A stretch of DNA of 64,000 nt from Sphingomonas suaedae (GCF_007833215.1 NZ_CP042239.1:1674001-1738000), one strand, 5' to 3'; positions 48,109 to 58,376 are shown, counted from the first letter of the stretch. A program made the numbers and translations. The notes: generated from the sequence alone by a model not told the origin.

Positions 48109-48939
48109 ATGCGCTACACCCTGCCCGTTATCGCCGTCACCGCGGCCGCCCTTGCCGCCGCCGCTGCCATCGGCGCGCCTCAGATGGCGACGCCGGGGGC
48201 CGATTTGAAGGCCGCGGTCGCCGCCTCAACCCGCAGCCCTGCGAATGTCGCGCGCGACAAATACCGCCACCCCGCCGAAACCCTCGCCTTTTTCGGGGTA
48301 AAGCCGAGCCAGACCGTCGTCGAATTGTGGCCGGGCGGCGGCTGGTACACCGAAATCCTCGCCCCCTATGTAACCAAGGGCGGCGGCACGCTTTATGCTG
48401 CGGCCCCCTGGCCCAACGGCGTCAAGGGAATCCAGACGCTCCAGGCAAAGGACGCGGCGACCTATGGCGCGGTCAAGCTCGCCGCTTTCCCCGCAGCGGA
48501 GGGGCAGCCGTCCGTTCCCGCCGGAAGCGCGGATGTCGTCCTCACCTTCCGCAACATCCACAATTGGAAGATGGGAACGACCGACCGCAGCGCCGAAGCG
48601 TTCAAGCAGATCTTCGCAATGCTCAAACCCGGCGGCACGCTCGGCATCGTCGAGCACCGGCTGCCCGAAGCGGCCGACGCGGCTCGGGAGAAGACCAGCG
48701 GCTATCTGAAGGTCTCGACCGTCCGCAAGCTGGCGGAAGAGGCAGGATTCAAGTTCGTCGCAGCGTCTGAAGTGAACGCCAATCCCAAGGACACCGCCGA
48801 TTGGGAAAACGGCGTCTGGACGCTTCCGCCCAGCTATCGCCTCAAGGACGTCGATCGCGCCAAATATGAGGCGATCGGCGAGAGCGATCGCATGACGCTC
48901 AAATTCCGCAAGCCGAACCCGAGCGTGCGCGGGGGCTGA
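48109..48939 (+). CDS. Exported class I SAM methyltransferase-like protein
   Basis: The 276-residue protein starts with a clear signal peptide (RYTLPVIAVTAAALAAAAAIGA). It is followed by a Rossmann-type methyltransferase: motif I VVELWPGGGWYTEILAPYV, VVLTFRNIHNW, and KPGGTLGIVEHRL. SAM is not known to be available in the periplasm, so the combination is odd. Such proteins are nevertheless widespread in sphingomonads. GAGAGGAGC precedes the ATG. It may bind a different ligand. Confidence 0.78.
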   Translation: MRYTLPVIAVTAAALAAAAAIGAPQMATPGADLKAAVAASTRSPANVARDKYRHPAETLAFFGVKPSQTVVELWPGGGWYTEILAPYVTKGGGTLYAAAPWPNGVKGIQTLQAKDAATYGAVKLAAFPAAEGQPSVPAGSADVVLTFRNIHNWKMGTTDRSAEAFKQIFAMLKPGGTLGIVEHRLPEAADAAREKTSGYLKVSTVRKLAEEAGFKFVAASEVNANPKDTADWENGVWTLPPSYRLKDVDRAKYEAIGESDRMTLKFRKPNPSVRGG

Positions 48940-48942
48940 CGG

Positions 48943-50352
48943 TCAGCGCGCCGCCGAGGATAAAGTCCAGGCGGCGCGCACCTGCTCGACGAACACCGGG
49001 CGGAATGCGCGCAGATCGGCCTGCGCGGCAGCCGAATCGGCACCTATTGTCGGTAGCCGGGCCAGCACCCCTTGCGCGGCCGCCGCGCTGAGCGTGCGCG
49101 CTACCGCCGGCGCGTCGCTCGTGCGCCGATAATGGGCAGCGATCGTCAGGAATCCGGCGATCCTGCCGCGCGACCATGGCGGCGTGGAAGCAAGAATCGC
49201 ATAGGCGCGCCGATAGGCACGCCTCGCAGCCTCCGGCCGGTTCAATTCCTCGTCGTTCATCGCGAGCAGCAACAGGGCCGACGCGATCTTGGGATGATCG
49301 GCAGGGTAAATGGCCTCGAATATGGCGAGCGCGCTCGCCAGCATGGTCTGCGCTTCGGCAAGACGCCGCTGCTCGCGATACTGGATCCCCAGCGCCAGCT
49401 TCGTATTCGCGATATAGGGATGGTTCGGCGGCAACGACCTGGCAGCGCGGTTCAGCACCTCGCGATAGGCGGCTTCGGCACCGGCATCGTCACGCTCCAG
49501 CCCCAGCGCGCTGCCCAGATTCAGATATCCCCCGATCACGTCCGGGTGATCCGGTGCCAGCGACGCCTCCAATCCCGCCAACCCCCGCCTAAAATACGTT
49601 ACAGCATCGCGCCCACGCTTCAGGCCGATCAGGCAGTGACCCAGATTGACATAGGCTGCGGCGACGAGGGGGTGGGTGGCCGGCAAGGTGCGGGCGCGGA
49701 TATCGAGCGCCTCGCGCAGCGGCGCTTCCGCTTCGGCATAACGCCCCTGCATACTCAGATTCAGGCCCAGCGCGGTCAGGATGGTGCCGCTCGCGGGATC
49801 GTCGCCGGGCGAGCGGGATAATTGCGCGCGGGCACGGTTCAGCAACCCTTCGGCTTCGATCAGTTCGCCGCGCTCGCCCAGTGTCAGGGCCAGGTTCATC
49901 GCCGCGATCGCGATCCGGCGATCGCCGGGCGCCAGCATGCGTGATCGAATGTCGAGGGCGCGGCGAAATGCCGCCTCCGCGTCGGCAAAACGTGCAAGGC
50001 GGTGCAGGCTGATTCCCAATTGCGTCAGCGCCGCCGCGGTTTCGGGCGTATCCGGTCCGGAATGTTGCTCCGCGATCACCAATCCGCGGCGCGCAAAACG
50101 TTCGCCGCCCGTCAGGTCGCCGGCCATCGTCGCCAGATCGGATGCGAGCAGGATCATTGCCAGGCATCGCGATTCACCGGCGTCTGCGACCTCGCACTGC
50201 GCGATCAGGGGCCGCAGGGCGGCAAGCGCACCGGCATGATCGCCCCGCGCGAGCGCCGCCTTGATCGTATCCCCTGCCGCTTCACGCTGCGCCGCCGCCG
50301 CCGGCGGCACGACAAGCGCACCCGTCATCGTCAGGATCATCGGGAACCACAT
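48943..50352 (-). CDS. Exported tetratricopeptide-repeat protein
   Basis: The protein is 469 residues from ATG 50352. A hydrophobic leader (FPMILTMTGALVVPPAAAAQ) is followed by about eight TPR-like repeats of the kinesin-light-chain type (ALTQLGISLHRLARFADAEAAFRRALDIR and similar). It is probably a periplasmic scaffold. The stop is three bases from the methyltransferase stop (convergent). No catalytic domain. Confidence 0.75.
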   Translation of the reverse strand: MWFPMILTMTGALVVPPAAAAQREAAGDTIKAALARGDHAGALAALRPLIAQCEVADAGESRCLAMILLASDLATMAGDLTGGERFARRGLVIAEQHSGPDTPETAAALTQLGISLHRLARFADAEAAFRRALDIRSRMLAPGDRRIAIAAMNLALTLGERGELIEAEGLLNRARAQLSRSPGDDPASGTILTALGLNLSMQGRYAEAEAPLREALDIRARTLPATHPLVAAAYVNLGHCLIGLKRGRDAVTYFRRGLAGLEASLAPDHPDVIGGYLNLGSALGLERDDAGAEAAYREVLNRAARSLPPNHPYIANTKLALGIQYREQRRLAEAQTMLASALAIFEAIYPADHPKIASALLLLAMNDEELNRPEAARRAYRRAYAILASTPPWSRGRIAGFLTIAAHYRRTSDAPAVARTLSAAAAQGVLARLPTIGADSAAAQADLRAFRPVFVEQVRAAWTLSSAAR

Positions 50353-50432
50353 GGTGGCCCGATAGCGCCTCGCCGCACGCGGTGCTTCGGTGCAATCATG
50401 ACGCGCTGGACCTCGGGCGGTCATTCGATCGG

Positions 50433-51731
50433 TCAGCCGCCCTTGTGCACCACCCCGGCGCGCATCACGAAACCGACCGATTTCAGCACGCGCACGTCCT
50501 TCAGCGGATCGCCGCTGACGGCGATAATATCGGCGCTCTTGCCGGGCTCGATGCTGCCGACGTCCTTGGCCAGCCCCAGCAGATCGGCGGCGTTGGTCGT
50601 GGCGGCGACGATCGCCTGCATCGGGGTCATCCCGTGCTTGACCATCAGCTCGAACTCATCGGCATTGCGACCGTGCTTCGATACGCCGGCATCGGTGCCG
50701 AATGCGACCTTGACCCCCGCCGGAACCGCTTTTTCCAGCGCCTTGCCGGTGATCGAGATGCGCCAGTCGATCTTCGCGCGCACCGCGGGCGGATAGGCGT
50801 TCGGATCCTTGGCGATCCGCTCCAGATAGCCGTTCACGGTCGACAGGGTCGGGACATAATAGGCGCGGCTCCTGGCGAACTGTGCGATCGTCGCATCGTC
50901 CATCAGCGTGCCATGCTCGATCGAATCCGCGCCCATCTTCAGCGCCAGCGCGACGCCGTCGGCGCCATGGGCATGGACCGCGACCTTCTTGCCATAGAGG
51001 CGTGCGGTCTCGACGATCGCCTGCGCCTCGTCGTCGAACATCTGTTTGCCCAGGCCCGCGCCGATCCGGCTGTTGACGCCGCCCGTGGTCGCAATCTTGA
51101 TGACATCGACCCCACGCGCGACCTGATTGCGCACCGCCTTGCGGCATTCCGCCGGGCCGTCGCACAAATTCTCGGTATTGATCGCGGCGTGCAGGTCCTC
51201 GACCACCCCCAGCCGCCGGTCCATATGGCCCGAGGTCGTCGAGATCGACCGCCCCGCATCGACGATGCGCGGCCCCACCGCCCAGCCGCGCGCAATCGCC
51301 TCACGCAGCGCCAGCGTCGCGCCGTCGTCGCCCAGGTTCCGGACAGTGGTGAATCCCGCCATCAGCGTCTTGTGCGCGTTCCACAGCGCCTCGTAAGCGC
51401 CGAGTTCCTTGCTCTCGGTGAACCCGGCCAGCAGCCCTTCCTGCCCCGCGCGATCCGAACCCAGATGGACATGGCTGTCGATCAGCCCGGGCAGCACCGT
51501 CTTGTCCTTGAGATCGATCACCGGCGCCTGGCCCAGGGGCATGACATGACCGTCATAGACGCCGATGATCGTGCCGTCCTTGACCGCGATGGTGCTGGCC
51601 CCGCGCGGCGCCTGTCCCGGCCGGTCGAGCAGCGACCCGGCATGGATGTAGCGGTCCACCGACGCAGACGTTTGTGCGAGTGCAGACCCCGCGAGCAGGC
51701 TGGCGGCGGCGAGTGCGGCCCAGGATTTCAT
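50433..51731 (-). CDS. Exported amidohydrolase (imidazolonepropionase/prolidase-like)
   Basis: The 432-residue protein has a signal peptide (AALAAASLLAGSALAQ). Metal-dependent hydrolase motifs are DSHVHLG, an internal Lys/His region, AVHAHG, EHGTLMDD and GTDAGVS. Relatives include Xaa-Arg/Xaa-Lys dipeptidases and mycotoxin amidohydrolases. AAGGGGAA precedes ATG 51731, preferred over 51746. The substrate is unknown. Confidence 0.85.
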   Translation of the reverse strand: MKSWAALAAASLLAGSALAQTSASVDRYIHAGSLLDRPGQAPRGASTIAVKDGTIIGVYDGHVMPLGQAPVIDLKDKTVLPGLIDSHVHLGSDRAGQEGLLAGFTESKELGAYEALWNAHKTLMAGFTTVRNLGDDGATLALREAIARGWAVGPRIVDAGRSISTTSGHMDRRLGVVEDLHAAINTENLCDGPAECRKAVRNQVARGVDVIKIATTGGVNSRIGAGLGKQMFDDEAQAIVETARLYGKKVAVHAHGADGVALALKMGADSIEHGTLMDDATIAQFARSRAYYVPTLSTVNGYLERIAKDPNAYPPAVRAKIDWRISITGKALEKAVPAGVKVAFGTDAGVSKHGRNADEFELMVKHGMTPMQAIVAATTNAADLLGLAKDVGSIEPGKSADIIAVSGDPLKDVRVLKSVGFVMRAGVVHKGG

Positions 51732-51769
51732 GCTGTTCCCCTTCATTGCGAAGGAGAAAGCTATGCAGC

Positions 51770-52333
51770 TCAGCCGAGCTTGTCGACCTGATCCTTGAGC
51801 GCCGAAAGCTGCGCCTTCAGCGCCGCGATCTCGTCATCCTTGCTCTTTTCGGGAGCCGCCGTACCGGGCGCGGTCCCGACCGGTGCCGCGCCAGGCTTGA
51901 ACGCCTCGGCCGCCGCTTCGAACATCTGCATGTTGCGCTTGGCGATCTCGGCAAAGGGCGAATTGGCGAATGCGCCTTCGACTGCAGTCTTGAACTGCTC
52001 CTGATTGCGGCGAAAGCTCTCCATCGACGCTTCGAGATAGCCGGGGACCATCGCCTGCATACTGTCGCCATAGAGCGCGATGAGCTGGCGCAGGAAGTTC
52101 ACCGGCAGCAATGTCTGGCCGCGCGCTTCCTCTTCCATGATGATCTGCGTCAGGACGTTGTGGGTGATGTCCTCCTCGCTCTTGGCATCGATGACCTTGA
52201 AGTCGCGCCCTTCGCGCGTCATCGCGGCGAGATGGTCGAGCGTGATGTAGGACGAGGTTTCGGTGTTGTAGAGTCGCCGGTTCGCGTATTTCTTGATGAT
52301 GACCGGGCCGTCGGTATTCGCGGTCTTCTTCAT
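51770..52333 (-). CDS. phaR: Polyhydroxyalkanoate synthesis repressor PhaR
   Basis: This 187-residue protein has the PhaR DNA/PHA-binding N-terminus (IIKKYANRRLYNTETSSYITLDHLA), a second conserved helix region (NVLTQIIMEEEARGQTLLPVNFLRQLIALYGD) and a C-terminal coiled coil (DDEIAALKAQLSALKDQVDKLG). PhaR binds PHA granules and represses phasin genes and itself. It is divergent from a PhaC-like gene, separated by 23 bp. Confidence 0.93.
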   Translation of the reverse strand: MKKTANTDGPVIIKKYANRRLYNTETSSYITLDHLAAMTREGRDFKVIDAKSEEDITHNVLTQIIMEEEARGQTLLPVNFLRQLIALYGDSMQAMVPGYLEASMESFRRNQEQFKTAVEGAFANSPFAEIAKRNMQMFEAAAEAFKPGAAPVGTAPGTAAPEKSKDDEIAALKAQLSALKDQVDKLG

Positions 52334-52356
52334 GCTGGCCCCCAAAGGTGTCTGAT

Positions 52357-53418
52357 ATGTCCCTAACACCTTTCCTTGCCGCATCGCAACACGGACCGCG
52401 CCCGCTGCCGCTGTTTCTGGAATTGCTGCGCAGCGAGACCGCACAATCGCCCGATCGCCGCGCCGCCGCGCTGGCAGGGCTCGCCGCCTATCAGGCCGCG
52501 CGCCGCCCCCGTCCGCGCAAGCCGATGCCGGTCGTCGCTCAGGCCGGGCGGGCGGTGCTGCGCGATTATGGCGGTACCGGAACTCCGGCGATATTCGTCC
52601 CCTCGCTCATCAATCCGCCGATGATCCTCGACATGCGCTATCGCCGCTCGCTGCTGCGCTGGATGTCGCGGCGCGGAGTCCGGCCATTGCTGGTCGACTG
52701 GGGCACGCCCACCCCCGCCGACCGCGCGCAGGACGCGGCGCAGCATATCGAGGAGATGCTGATCCCCTTGCTCCGCAGCATCGGCGAGCCGGTGGCGCTG
52801 GTCGGCTATTGCCTCGGCGGCACCTTTGCTGCTGCAGCGGCAAGCGCCGTGCCGGTGCGCGGCCTCGCGATGATCGCGACGCCCTGGCGGTTCTCCGGCT
52901 TCTCGCCGGAAGCGCTTGAGCGGATCGATTCACTCTGGCACGCCGCGCACGATAGCTGCGACCGGCTCGGGCTGGTCCCGATGGAGGTGCTCCAGACCGG
53001 CTTCTGGCAGCTCGACCCGGGCCGCACCATCGCCAAGTACGAGCGCTTCGGACGGCTCGACCCGGCCAGCCCAGCTGCCAGAACCTTCGTCGCGATGGAG
53101 GATTGGGCGAATGCGGGCGCGCCGCTCACCTATGCCGCAGGGCGCCAGATCTTCGACGATTTCTTCGCGACCGATCTGCCTGGGCAGGCACGCTGGCGGG
53201 TTGCCGGAACGATCGTCGACCCGCACGCCCTGCCCTGCCCGACGGTCGAGTTCGTCTCGCTCACCGACCGGATCGTTCCCGCCACCAGCGCCGCCGGGCT
53301 TGCCGACCGACGCGAGCTTCGGCTCGGCCATGTCGGCATGATGGTCGGCTCCTCGGCCCGCCAGTCTCTCTGGCAACCGCTTGCGGACTGGCTAACCGCG
53401 CTTCCTGCCCCTAGATAG
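52357..53418 (+). CDS. PhaC-like alpha/beta hydrolase (PHA synthase relative)
   Basis: The 353-residue protein has an alpha/beta-hydrolase fold. The nucleophile elbow GYCLGG carries Cys152, as in PHA synthases rather than lipases, with Asp in SLTDRIVP and His in LGHVGMM. FVPSLINPPMILDM and PLLVDWGTPTP are typical of PhaC. It is shorter than class I PhaC (~570) and near the class III catalytic subunit, but no phaE is seen. AAAGG before ATG 52357 sets the start. It is probably a synthase or a granule-associated variant. Confidence 0.82.
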   Translation: MSLTPFLAASQHGPRPLPLFLELLRSETAQSPDRRAAALAGLAAYQAARRPRPRKPMPVVAQAGRAVLRDYGGTGTPAIFVPSLINPPMILDMRYRRSLLRWMSRRGVRPLLVDWGTPTPADRAQDAAQHIEEMLIPLLRSIGEPVALVGYCLGGTFAAAAASAVPVRGLAMIATPWRFSGFSPEALERIDSLWHAAHDSCDRLGLVPMEVLQTGFWQLDPGRTIAKYERFGRLDPASPAARTFVAMEDWANAGAPLTYAAGRQIFDDFFATDLPGQARWRVAGTIVDPHALPCPTVEFVSLTDRIVPATSAAGLADRRELRLGHVGMMVGSSARQSLWQPLADWLTALPAPR

Positions 53419-53448
53419 CCCGCAAAGGACCCCAGCAGGAGCTATTCC

Positions 53449-54621
53449 ATGACCGAAGCCGTGATCGTCGCCGCCAAGCGCACCCCCGTCGGCAGCTTCC
53501 TCGGCGCGTTCGCATCGACCCCCGCGCACGAGCTGGGCCGCATCGCGATCGAAGCCGCGCTCGCACAGGCGGGCGTGAAGGGCGATGAGGTTTCCGAAGT
53601 GATCCTCGGCCAGGTGCTCACCGCCGCGCAGGGCCAGAACCCCGCGCGCCAGGCATCGATGGCGGCGGGCGTCCCCGAGGAAGTTCCCGCATGGGGCGTC
53701 AACCAGGTCTGCGGATCGGGCCTCCGCGCCGTCGCGCTCGCGGCGCAGGCGATCCAGACCGGTGACGCGACCATCGTCGTCGCGGGCGGGCAGGAATCGA
53801 TGTCGATGTCGGCCCATGCGCAGACGCTGCGCGCGGGCGCCAAGATGGGCGATGTCGCGCTGGTCGATACGATGATCAAGGACGGCCTGACCGACGTGTT
53901 CAACGGCTATCACATGGGCATCACCGCCGAGAATCTGGCCGAACAATATCAGGTGACCCGCGGCGAGCAGGATGAATTCGCCGTCCGCTCGCAGAATCTC
54001 GCCGAACAGGCGCGCGCCGACGGCAAGTTCAAGGACGAGATCGCCCCGGTCACGCTCAAGACCCGCAAGGGCGAGACGGTCGTCGACCAGGACGAATATA
54101 TCCGCGCGGGCGCCACGCTCGACGGTGTCAGCGGCCTGCGCCCCGCGTTCAAGAAGGACGGCACCGTCACCGCCGCCAACGCCTCGGGCATCAATGATGG
54201 CGCCGCTGCGCTCGTGGTGATGAGCCGAGAGGAAGCCGAAAAGCGCGGCGCACCGATCCTGGCCACGATCAAGAGCTGGGCAACTGCAGGCGTCGATCCC
54301 TCGATCATGGGCATCGGCCCCGTCCCCGCGACAAAGAAGGCACTCGCCAAGGCGGGATGGAGCATCGCCGATCTCGATCTGATCGAGGCGAACGAAGCCT
54401 TTGCGGCGCAGGCGCTGTCGGTCGGCAAGGAACTCGGCCTCGACCCCGACAAGGTCAACGTCAATGGCGGCGCGATCGCCATCGGCCACCCGATCGGCGC
54501 GAGCGGCGCGCGCGTGCTGACGACGCTCCTCTACGAAATGCAGCGCCGCGACGCCAAAAAGGGACTCGCGACTCTGTGCATCGGCGGCGGCATGGGCATC
54601 GCCATGTGCGTGGAGCGGTAA
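53449..54621 (+). CDS. phaA: Acetyl-CoA C-acetyltransferase (beta-ketothiolase)
   Basis: The 390-residue thiolase condenses two acetyl-CoA to acetoacetyl-CoA. The acyl-binding Cys88 is in [11 protein letters not shown], the catalytic His in [16 protein letters not shown], and the second Cys in [12 protein letters not shown]. The symbol phaA is suggested by the position 30 bp downstream of the PhaC-like gene and near phaR; atoB would be the other name. AGGAG precedes the ATG. Confidence 0.9.
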   Translation: MTEAVIVAAKRTPVGSFLGAFASTPAHELGRIAIEAALAQAGVKGDEVSEVILGQVLTAAQGQNPARQASMAAGVPEEVPAWGVNQVCGSGLRAVALAAQAIQTGDATIVVAGGQESMSMSAHAQTLRAGAKMGDVALVDTMIKDGLTDVFNGYHMGITAENLAEQYQVTRGEQDEFAVRSQNLAEQARADGKFKDEIAPVTLKTRKGETVVDQDEYIRAGATLDGVSGLRPAFKKDGTVTAANASGINDGAAALVVMSREEAEKRGAPILATIKSWATAGVDPSIMGIGPVPATKKALAKAGWSIADLDLIEANEAFAAQALSVGKELGLDPDKVNVNGGAIAIGHPIGASGARVLTTLLYEMQRRDAKKGLATLCIGGGMGIAMCVER

Positions 54622-54657
54622 TGCCTTGGCGGGCGCGCGGTCCGGTCGCGCGCCCGA

Positions 54658-55176
54658 TCAGTCGATCCGCTTGATCCGCGCGGACCGCAGTCCGTTGACC
54701 GATCCCATGAAACTGCCCAGCGCCGCGCGGCGTATCGTGATTGTATCGCCCGTCTTTGGTTCGGCCGAAGGGAAGTTCTCCAGCGTCTGCCAGGTCGATC
54801 CGTCCTCCAGCTTGATCGTCCAGCGGTCGTAGCCGCTGCGCCACGCACGATCGATTTTGGCGGTGATCTCCTTGATCTCCTCGCGCTCCTCCTCATCGTC
54901 GTCGCCACCGAACAGCTTGATCTTGGGGATCGATATCCCGAACAGGCGTCGCCGCGTGTCGCGCACCGACTCCCGCGTGACCACGACGATCTCCTTCTTG
55001 TCGCGCGCCTCTTGCAGTGCAGCGACGGCCGAATCAAAGCAGGCGAGTCGCGCCGCCGCATCGGTAATCGCCCGGCATTTGGTCACGTCTTCGACCAATG
55101 CGGAGGGCTTACCCTCCTGCGCGCTGGCGGTGGCCGCCACGCTTCCGATTGCCGTTGCCAATAGGATCAGGCGCAT
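54658..55176 (-). CDS. Secreted hypothetical protein
   Basis: This 172-residue protein has a signal peptide ending TASAQ. Two Cys lie in KCRAITDAAARLACFDSAVAAL, a pattern shared by many small periplasmic proteins. A charged acidic stretch (GGDDDEEEREEI) and a C-terminal beta-rich domain (WTIKLEDGSTWQTLEN, GDTITIRRAALGSFMGSVNG) follow. The last part resembles an SH3-like fold. No assigned function. It is convergent with the thiolase. Confidence 0.68.
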   Translation of the reverse strand: MRLILLATAIGSVAATASAQEGKPSALVEDVTKCRAITDAAARLACFDSAVAALQEARDKKEIVVVTRESVRDTRRRLFGISIPKIKLFGGDDDEEEREEIKEITAKIDRAWRSGYDRWTIKLEDGSTWQTLENFPSAEPKTGDTITIRRAALGSFMGSVNGLRSARIKRID

Positions 55177-55448
55177 CACGAACTCCCTCCCTGTTCGACC
55201 ATATTCAGCCGATTCTGGATGGGGGACAGGCTGCCACGCTCCGGCACGGACCGCCACCCCAAAGCCAATGTTTCGAATATGTGTCGAATTTGTCACACCG
55301 GATACGAAAATCCATGACAGGGTGCTTATCGCATTGCGGCAAAGATGAACCGCAACTTACAACTCCCCGCAGCGTCCGCAGCCGGGCAACCGGTAGCTGG
55401 GCCAACCGCATGACCAATCCACGGTCTGTCTTAGGGGGTTTAAAACCT

Positions 55449-58376
55449 ATGAAATCTGTTTTCCGCACTCGCCTGATGGCATCGACGCTGCTGATCGGCG
55501 CGTCGATGGCGGCGGCTCCTGCGTTCGCGCAGGTAACGGACGGCGCGCAAGAAGAAGATGCGCCCACCACCGTCACCATCACCGGCACCCGCATTGCGCG
55601 CCCCGATCTGGAAGCGCCCAGCCCCGTCACCACCGTTTCGGCCGAGCAGATCGCTCTGACCGGTACGCAGACGCTCGAAAACCTCGTCAACGAACTGCCG
55701 CAGGTCATTCCGGGCAACACCCGCGTGTCGAACAACTCGGGCGGTGAGAACTTCGCCACCCTCGACCTGCGTGGCCTTGGCCCGGGTCGCACGCTCATCC
55801 TGCTGAATGGTGAGCGTCTCCCGGCTTCGACCACCACCGGCGTCACCGACATCTCGCAGATCCCGGTCGGCCTGATCCAGCGTGTCGACGTTGTGACCGG
55901 CGGCGCATCGGCCGTTTACGGTTCGGACGCGATCGCGGGCGTCGTCAACTTCATCCTTCGTGACGATTACGAGGGCATGGAGCTGACCGCGCAGACCAAC
56001 GTTTCCGAAGAAGGCGTTGGCTTCAACCACTCGATCTCGGGCATGTTCGGCGGCAACTTCGCCGACGGCAAGGGCAACATCACGCTGTACGCGTCGTATT
56101 TCGATCGCGACGCGGTGAGCCAGAGCCGCTTCGATTACTCGCGCGTTGCTGGCGCTCTCGTCTATGACAGCTCGCGCGGCGAAACGATTATCATCGACGA
56201 CGCAAGTGAATACAACGCCGCAACGATGACGATCGTCGCGGGCGGTGGTTCGGCGACCCCGGCTTGGGGAACGATTACCACCAATACCTCGACCAACCCG
56301 TTCAACTCGGCGATCCTGAACACCTATCCGGGCTTCGCCGCAGGCAACACCCCGGCAGGCTGCACCCGTTCGACCTCGACGCTGACGTTCAACGCGGCAG
56401 GTCAGCTCTCGCCGACCTTCGGCAGCGGCGCCTGCACCGTAGGTGATGGCCCGGAGCGTGCTTATGGCTCGTCGCGCTACAACTATGCCCCGGCGAACTA
56501 TCTGATCACGCCCTATGATCGCCTGAACTTCTCGGCGCTCGGCAGCTATGAGCTGGGCGATGACACGATGTTCCGCTTCTACAGCTCGTTCACCCAGGCA
56601 AACCAGCAGGTCAACCTGGCGCCGACGCCTGCGACGGGCATCTCCGTGCCGTACAACTCGCCGCTGATCCCGGCCGATCTGGCTGCGGCTCTGGCGACCC
56701 GTCCGGACCCGACGGCACCATTCACGATCAACCGTCGTTTCACCGAAACCGGCCCGCGTGACGGTCGTTTCAAGACCAACTCGTTCAACATCCGCGGCAT
56801 CGTGGAGCATGATCTGGGCGGTGGCTGGAACCTCAATGCAATCGCCAGCTTCGGTCGCGTCGATAACGCCATTCGCGGCATCGGCAACATCAACCGCACC
56901 GCGGTGGCCCAGGGTCTCGCTGGCTGCCCGACCGGTTCGCTGCCGGGCTGCGTGCCGATCGACATCTTCGGTCAGAACACCCTGACGCCGACGATGGTCA
57001 ACTTCGTCCAGGTCGACACCCAGAGCCAGGAAACGTTCGAGCAGGTCCGCGCTGCGGTCAACCTGGCCGGCGAGCTCTTCGAGCTTCCGGGTGGTGCGGC
57101 CGGCGTCGCGGTTGGTGCGGAATACCGCAAGGACACCGGCGCGACCGTCGTCGATGCCAACATGGCGAGCGGTAACATCTACGGCTTCAACGCTGCTCAG
57201 TCGATCAGCGGCTCGATCAACGTGAAGGAGTTCTACGGCGAAGTTCGTCTGCCGATCCTCGGCGGCGATGGCTTCCCGGATCTCCTCGCGATCGGTGCCG
57301 GTGCCCGCTATTCCGACTATTCGTCGATTGGCGGCCTGTTCAACTGGAAGGCCGAAGCGGAGTTCGCGCCGATCAAGGAAGTTCGCTTCCGCGGTACGTA
57401 CAACCGTGCGGCACGCGCACCGAACGTGTTCGAGCTGTTCCAGAACGGTGACCAGGGCTTCTACAGCTATGTCGATCCCTGCAACGCGGGCGCAACCCGT
57501 GATGCCACCGAGGAAGCGAACTGCGCAGCCTTCGGCGTTCCCGCCGGTGCGCTGCCTGGCTTCGCCCAGATCAACTCGCAGGCACAGGGCTTCTCGTTCG
57601 GCGATCCGACGCTGACCGAGGAAAAGGCTGAAACCTGGACGATCGGCGCGGTGATCTCGCCGGGTCGTGTTCTGGGTGGTCAGCTCAACCTGACGATCGA
57701 CTATTACAACATCGAACTGACCAACCGCATCGCTGGCCAGTCGCCGCAGTTCTACCTGAACCAGTGCTACAGCCAGTCGATCGCTTCGGCGTGCGCCAAC
57801 ATCACTCGCGACCCGGCAACGGGTCAGGTGACGGCGGTCAACGTCGGTCGTCTGAACAGCCCGACCCCGCTGACCACGGCTGGTGTCGACGTTGGTTTCG
57901 ACTGGTCGGTTCCGGTGGGTGACGGCGCGCGCGTCTTCATCAGCAACCTGACCACCTATGTCGACACGTACGACATCGGCGGCACCGAATATGCCGACAC
58001 GGCCGAAGGCGGTCTCGGCGGCGTGACGTTCCGCTGGGCCAACACCGCGACGGTCGGCTATCGCAACGACCGGTTCACCGGTCAGGTGCGCTATGTGTGG
58101 CGTCAGGGCGGTCGTCAGGACTATACCGGTGGCACCTTCTCGGGCTACTTCGACGATGCACGCGGTCGCATCCCCGATCTGCATCTCGTGAACCTGTCGC
58201 TCCGCTATGCGGTCACCGACAATTTCGAGATCACGGGCATCGTGAACAACCTGCTCGACAAGTTCCCGCCGCAGACTGCGGGCGGCTATTTCGAGCAGGC
58301 CAACACCAACATCAACTTCTACGACGCCTACGCGCTGGGCCGGAACTTCACCTTCCAGGCGAAGATCAAGCTCTGA
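55449..58376 (+). CDS. TonB-dependent receptor, large
   Basis: The 975-residue outer-membrane receptor has a signal peptide (STLLIGASMAAAPAFAQ), a plug domain (ITGTRIARPDLEAPSPVTTVS, LDLRGLGPGRTLILLNGERLP, VDVVTGGASAVYGSDAIAGVVNFILR) and a long beta-barrel with Asp/Asn-rich loops, ending in Phe-rich RNFTFQAKIKL. This type often serves peptide or complex carbohydrate uptake. AGGGGG lies before the ATG, the preceding 270 bp seem noncoding, and a perfect terminator follows. Its neighbour is a 2OG-Fe(II) oxygenase, a combination seen in other proteobacteria. Confidence 0.93.
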   Translation: MKSVFRTRLMASTLLIGASMAAAPAFAQVTDGAQEEDAPTTVTITGTRIARPDLEAPSPVTTVSAEQIALTGTQTLENLVNELPQVIPGNTRVSNNSGGENFATLDLRGLGPGRTLILLNGERLPASTTTGVTDISQIPVGLIQRVDVVTGGASAVYGSDAIAGVVNFILRDDYEGMELTAQTNVSEEGVGFNHSISGMFGGNFADGKGNITLYASYFDRDAVSQSRFDYSRVAGALVYDSSRGETIIIDDASEYNAATMTIVAGGGSATPAWGTITTNTSTNPFNSAILNTYPGFAAGNTPAGCTRSTSTLTFNAAGQLSPTFGSGACTVGDGPERAYGSSRYNYAPANYLITPYDRLNFSALGSYELGDDTMFRFYSSFTQANQQVNLAPTPATGISVPYNSPLIPADLAAALATRPDPTAPFTINRRFTETGPRDGRFKTNSFNIRGIVEHDLGGGWNLNAIASFGRVDNAIRGIGNINRTAVAQGLAGCPTGSLPGCVPIDIFGQNTLTPTMVNFVQVDTQSQETFEQVRAAVNLAGELFELPGGAAGVAVGAEYRKDTGATVVDANMASGNIYGFNAAQSISGSINVKEFYGEVRLPILGGDGFPDLLAIGAGARYSDYSSIGGLFNWKAEAEFAPIKEVRFRGTYNRAARAPNVFELFQNGDQGFYSYVDPCNAGATRDATEEANCAAFGVPAGALPGFAQINSQAQGFSFGDPTLTEEKAETWTIGAVISPGRVLGGQLNLTIDYYNIELTNRIAGQSPQFYLNQCYSQSIASACANITRDPATGQVTAVNVGRLNSPTPLTTAGVDVGFDWSVPVGDGARVFISNLTTYVDTYDIGGTEYADTAEGGLGGVTFRWANTATVGYRNDRFTGQVRYVWRQGGRQDYTGGTFSGYFDDARGRIPDLHLVNLSLRYAVTDNFEITGIVNNLLDKFPPQTAGGYFEQANTNINFYDAYALGRNFTFQAKIKL

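Noticed and set aside
55440..58184. 914-codon open frame antisense to the large TonB receptor
   Set aside because: Composition reflects the complement of a GC-rich gene and shows no motif; the receptor frame has signal, plug, barrel and terminator.
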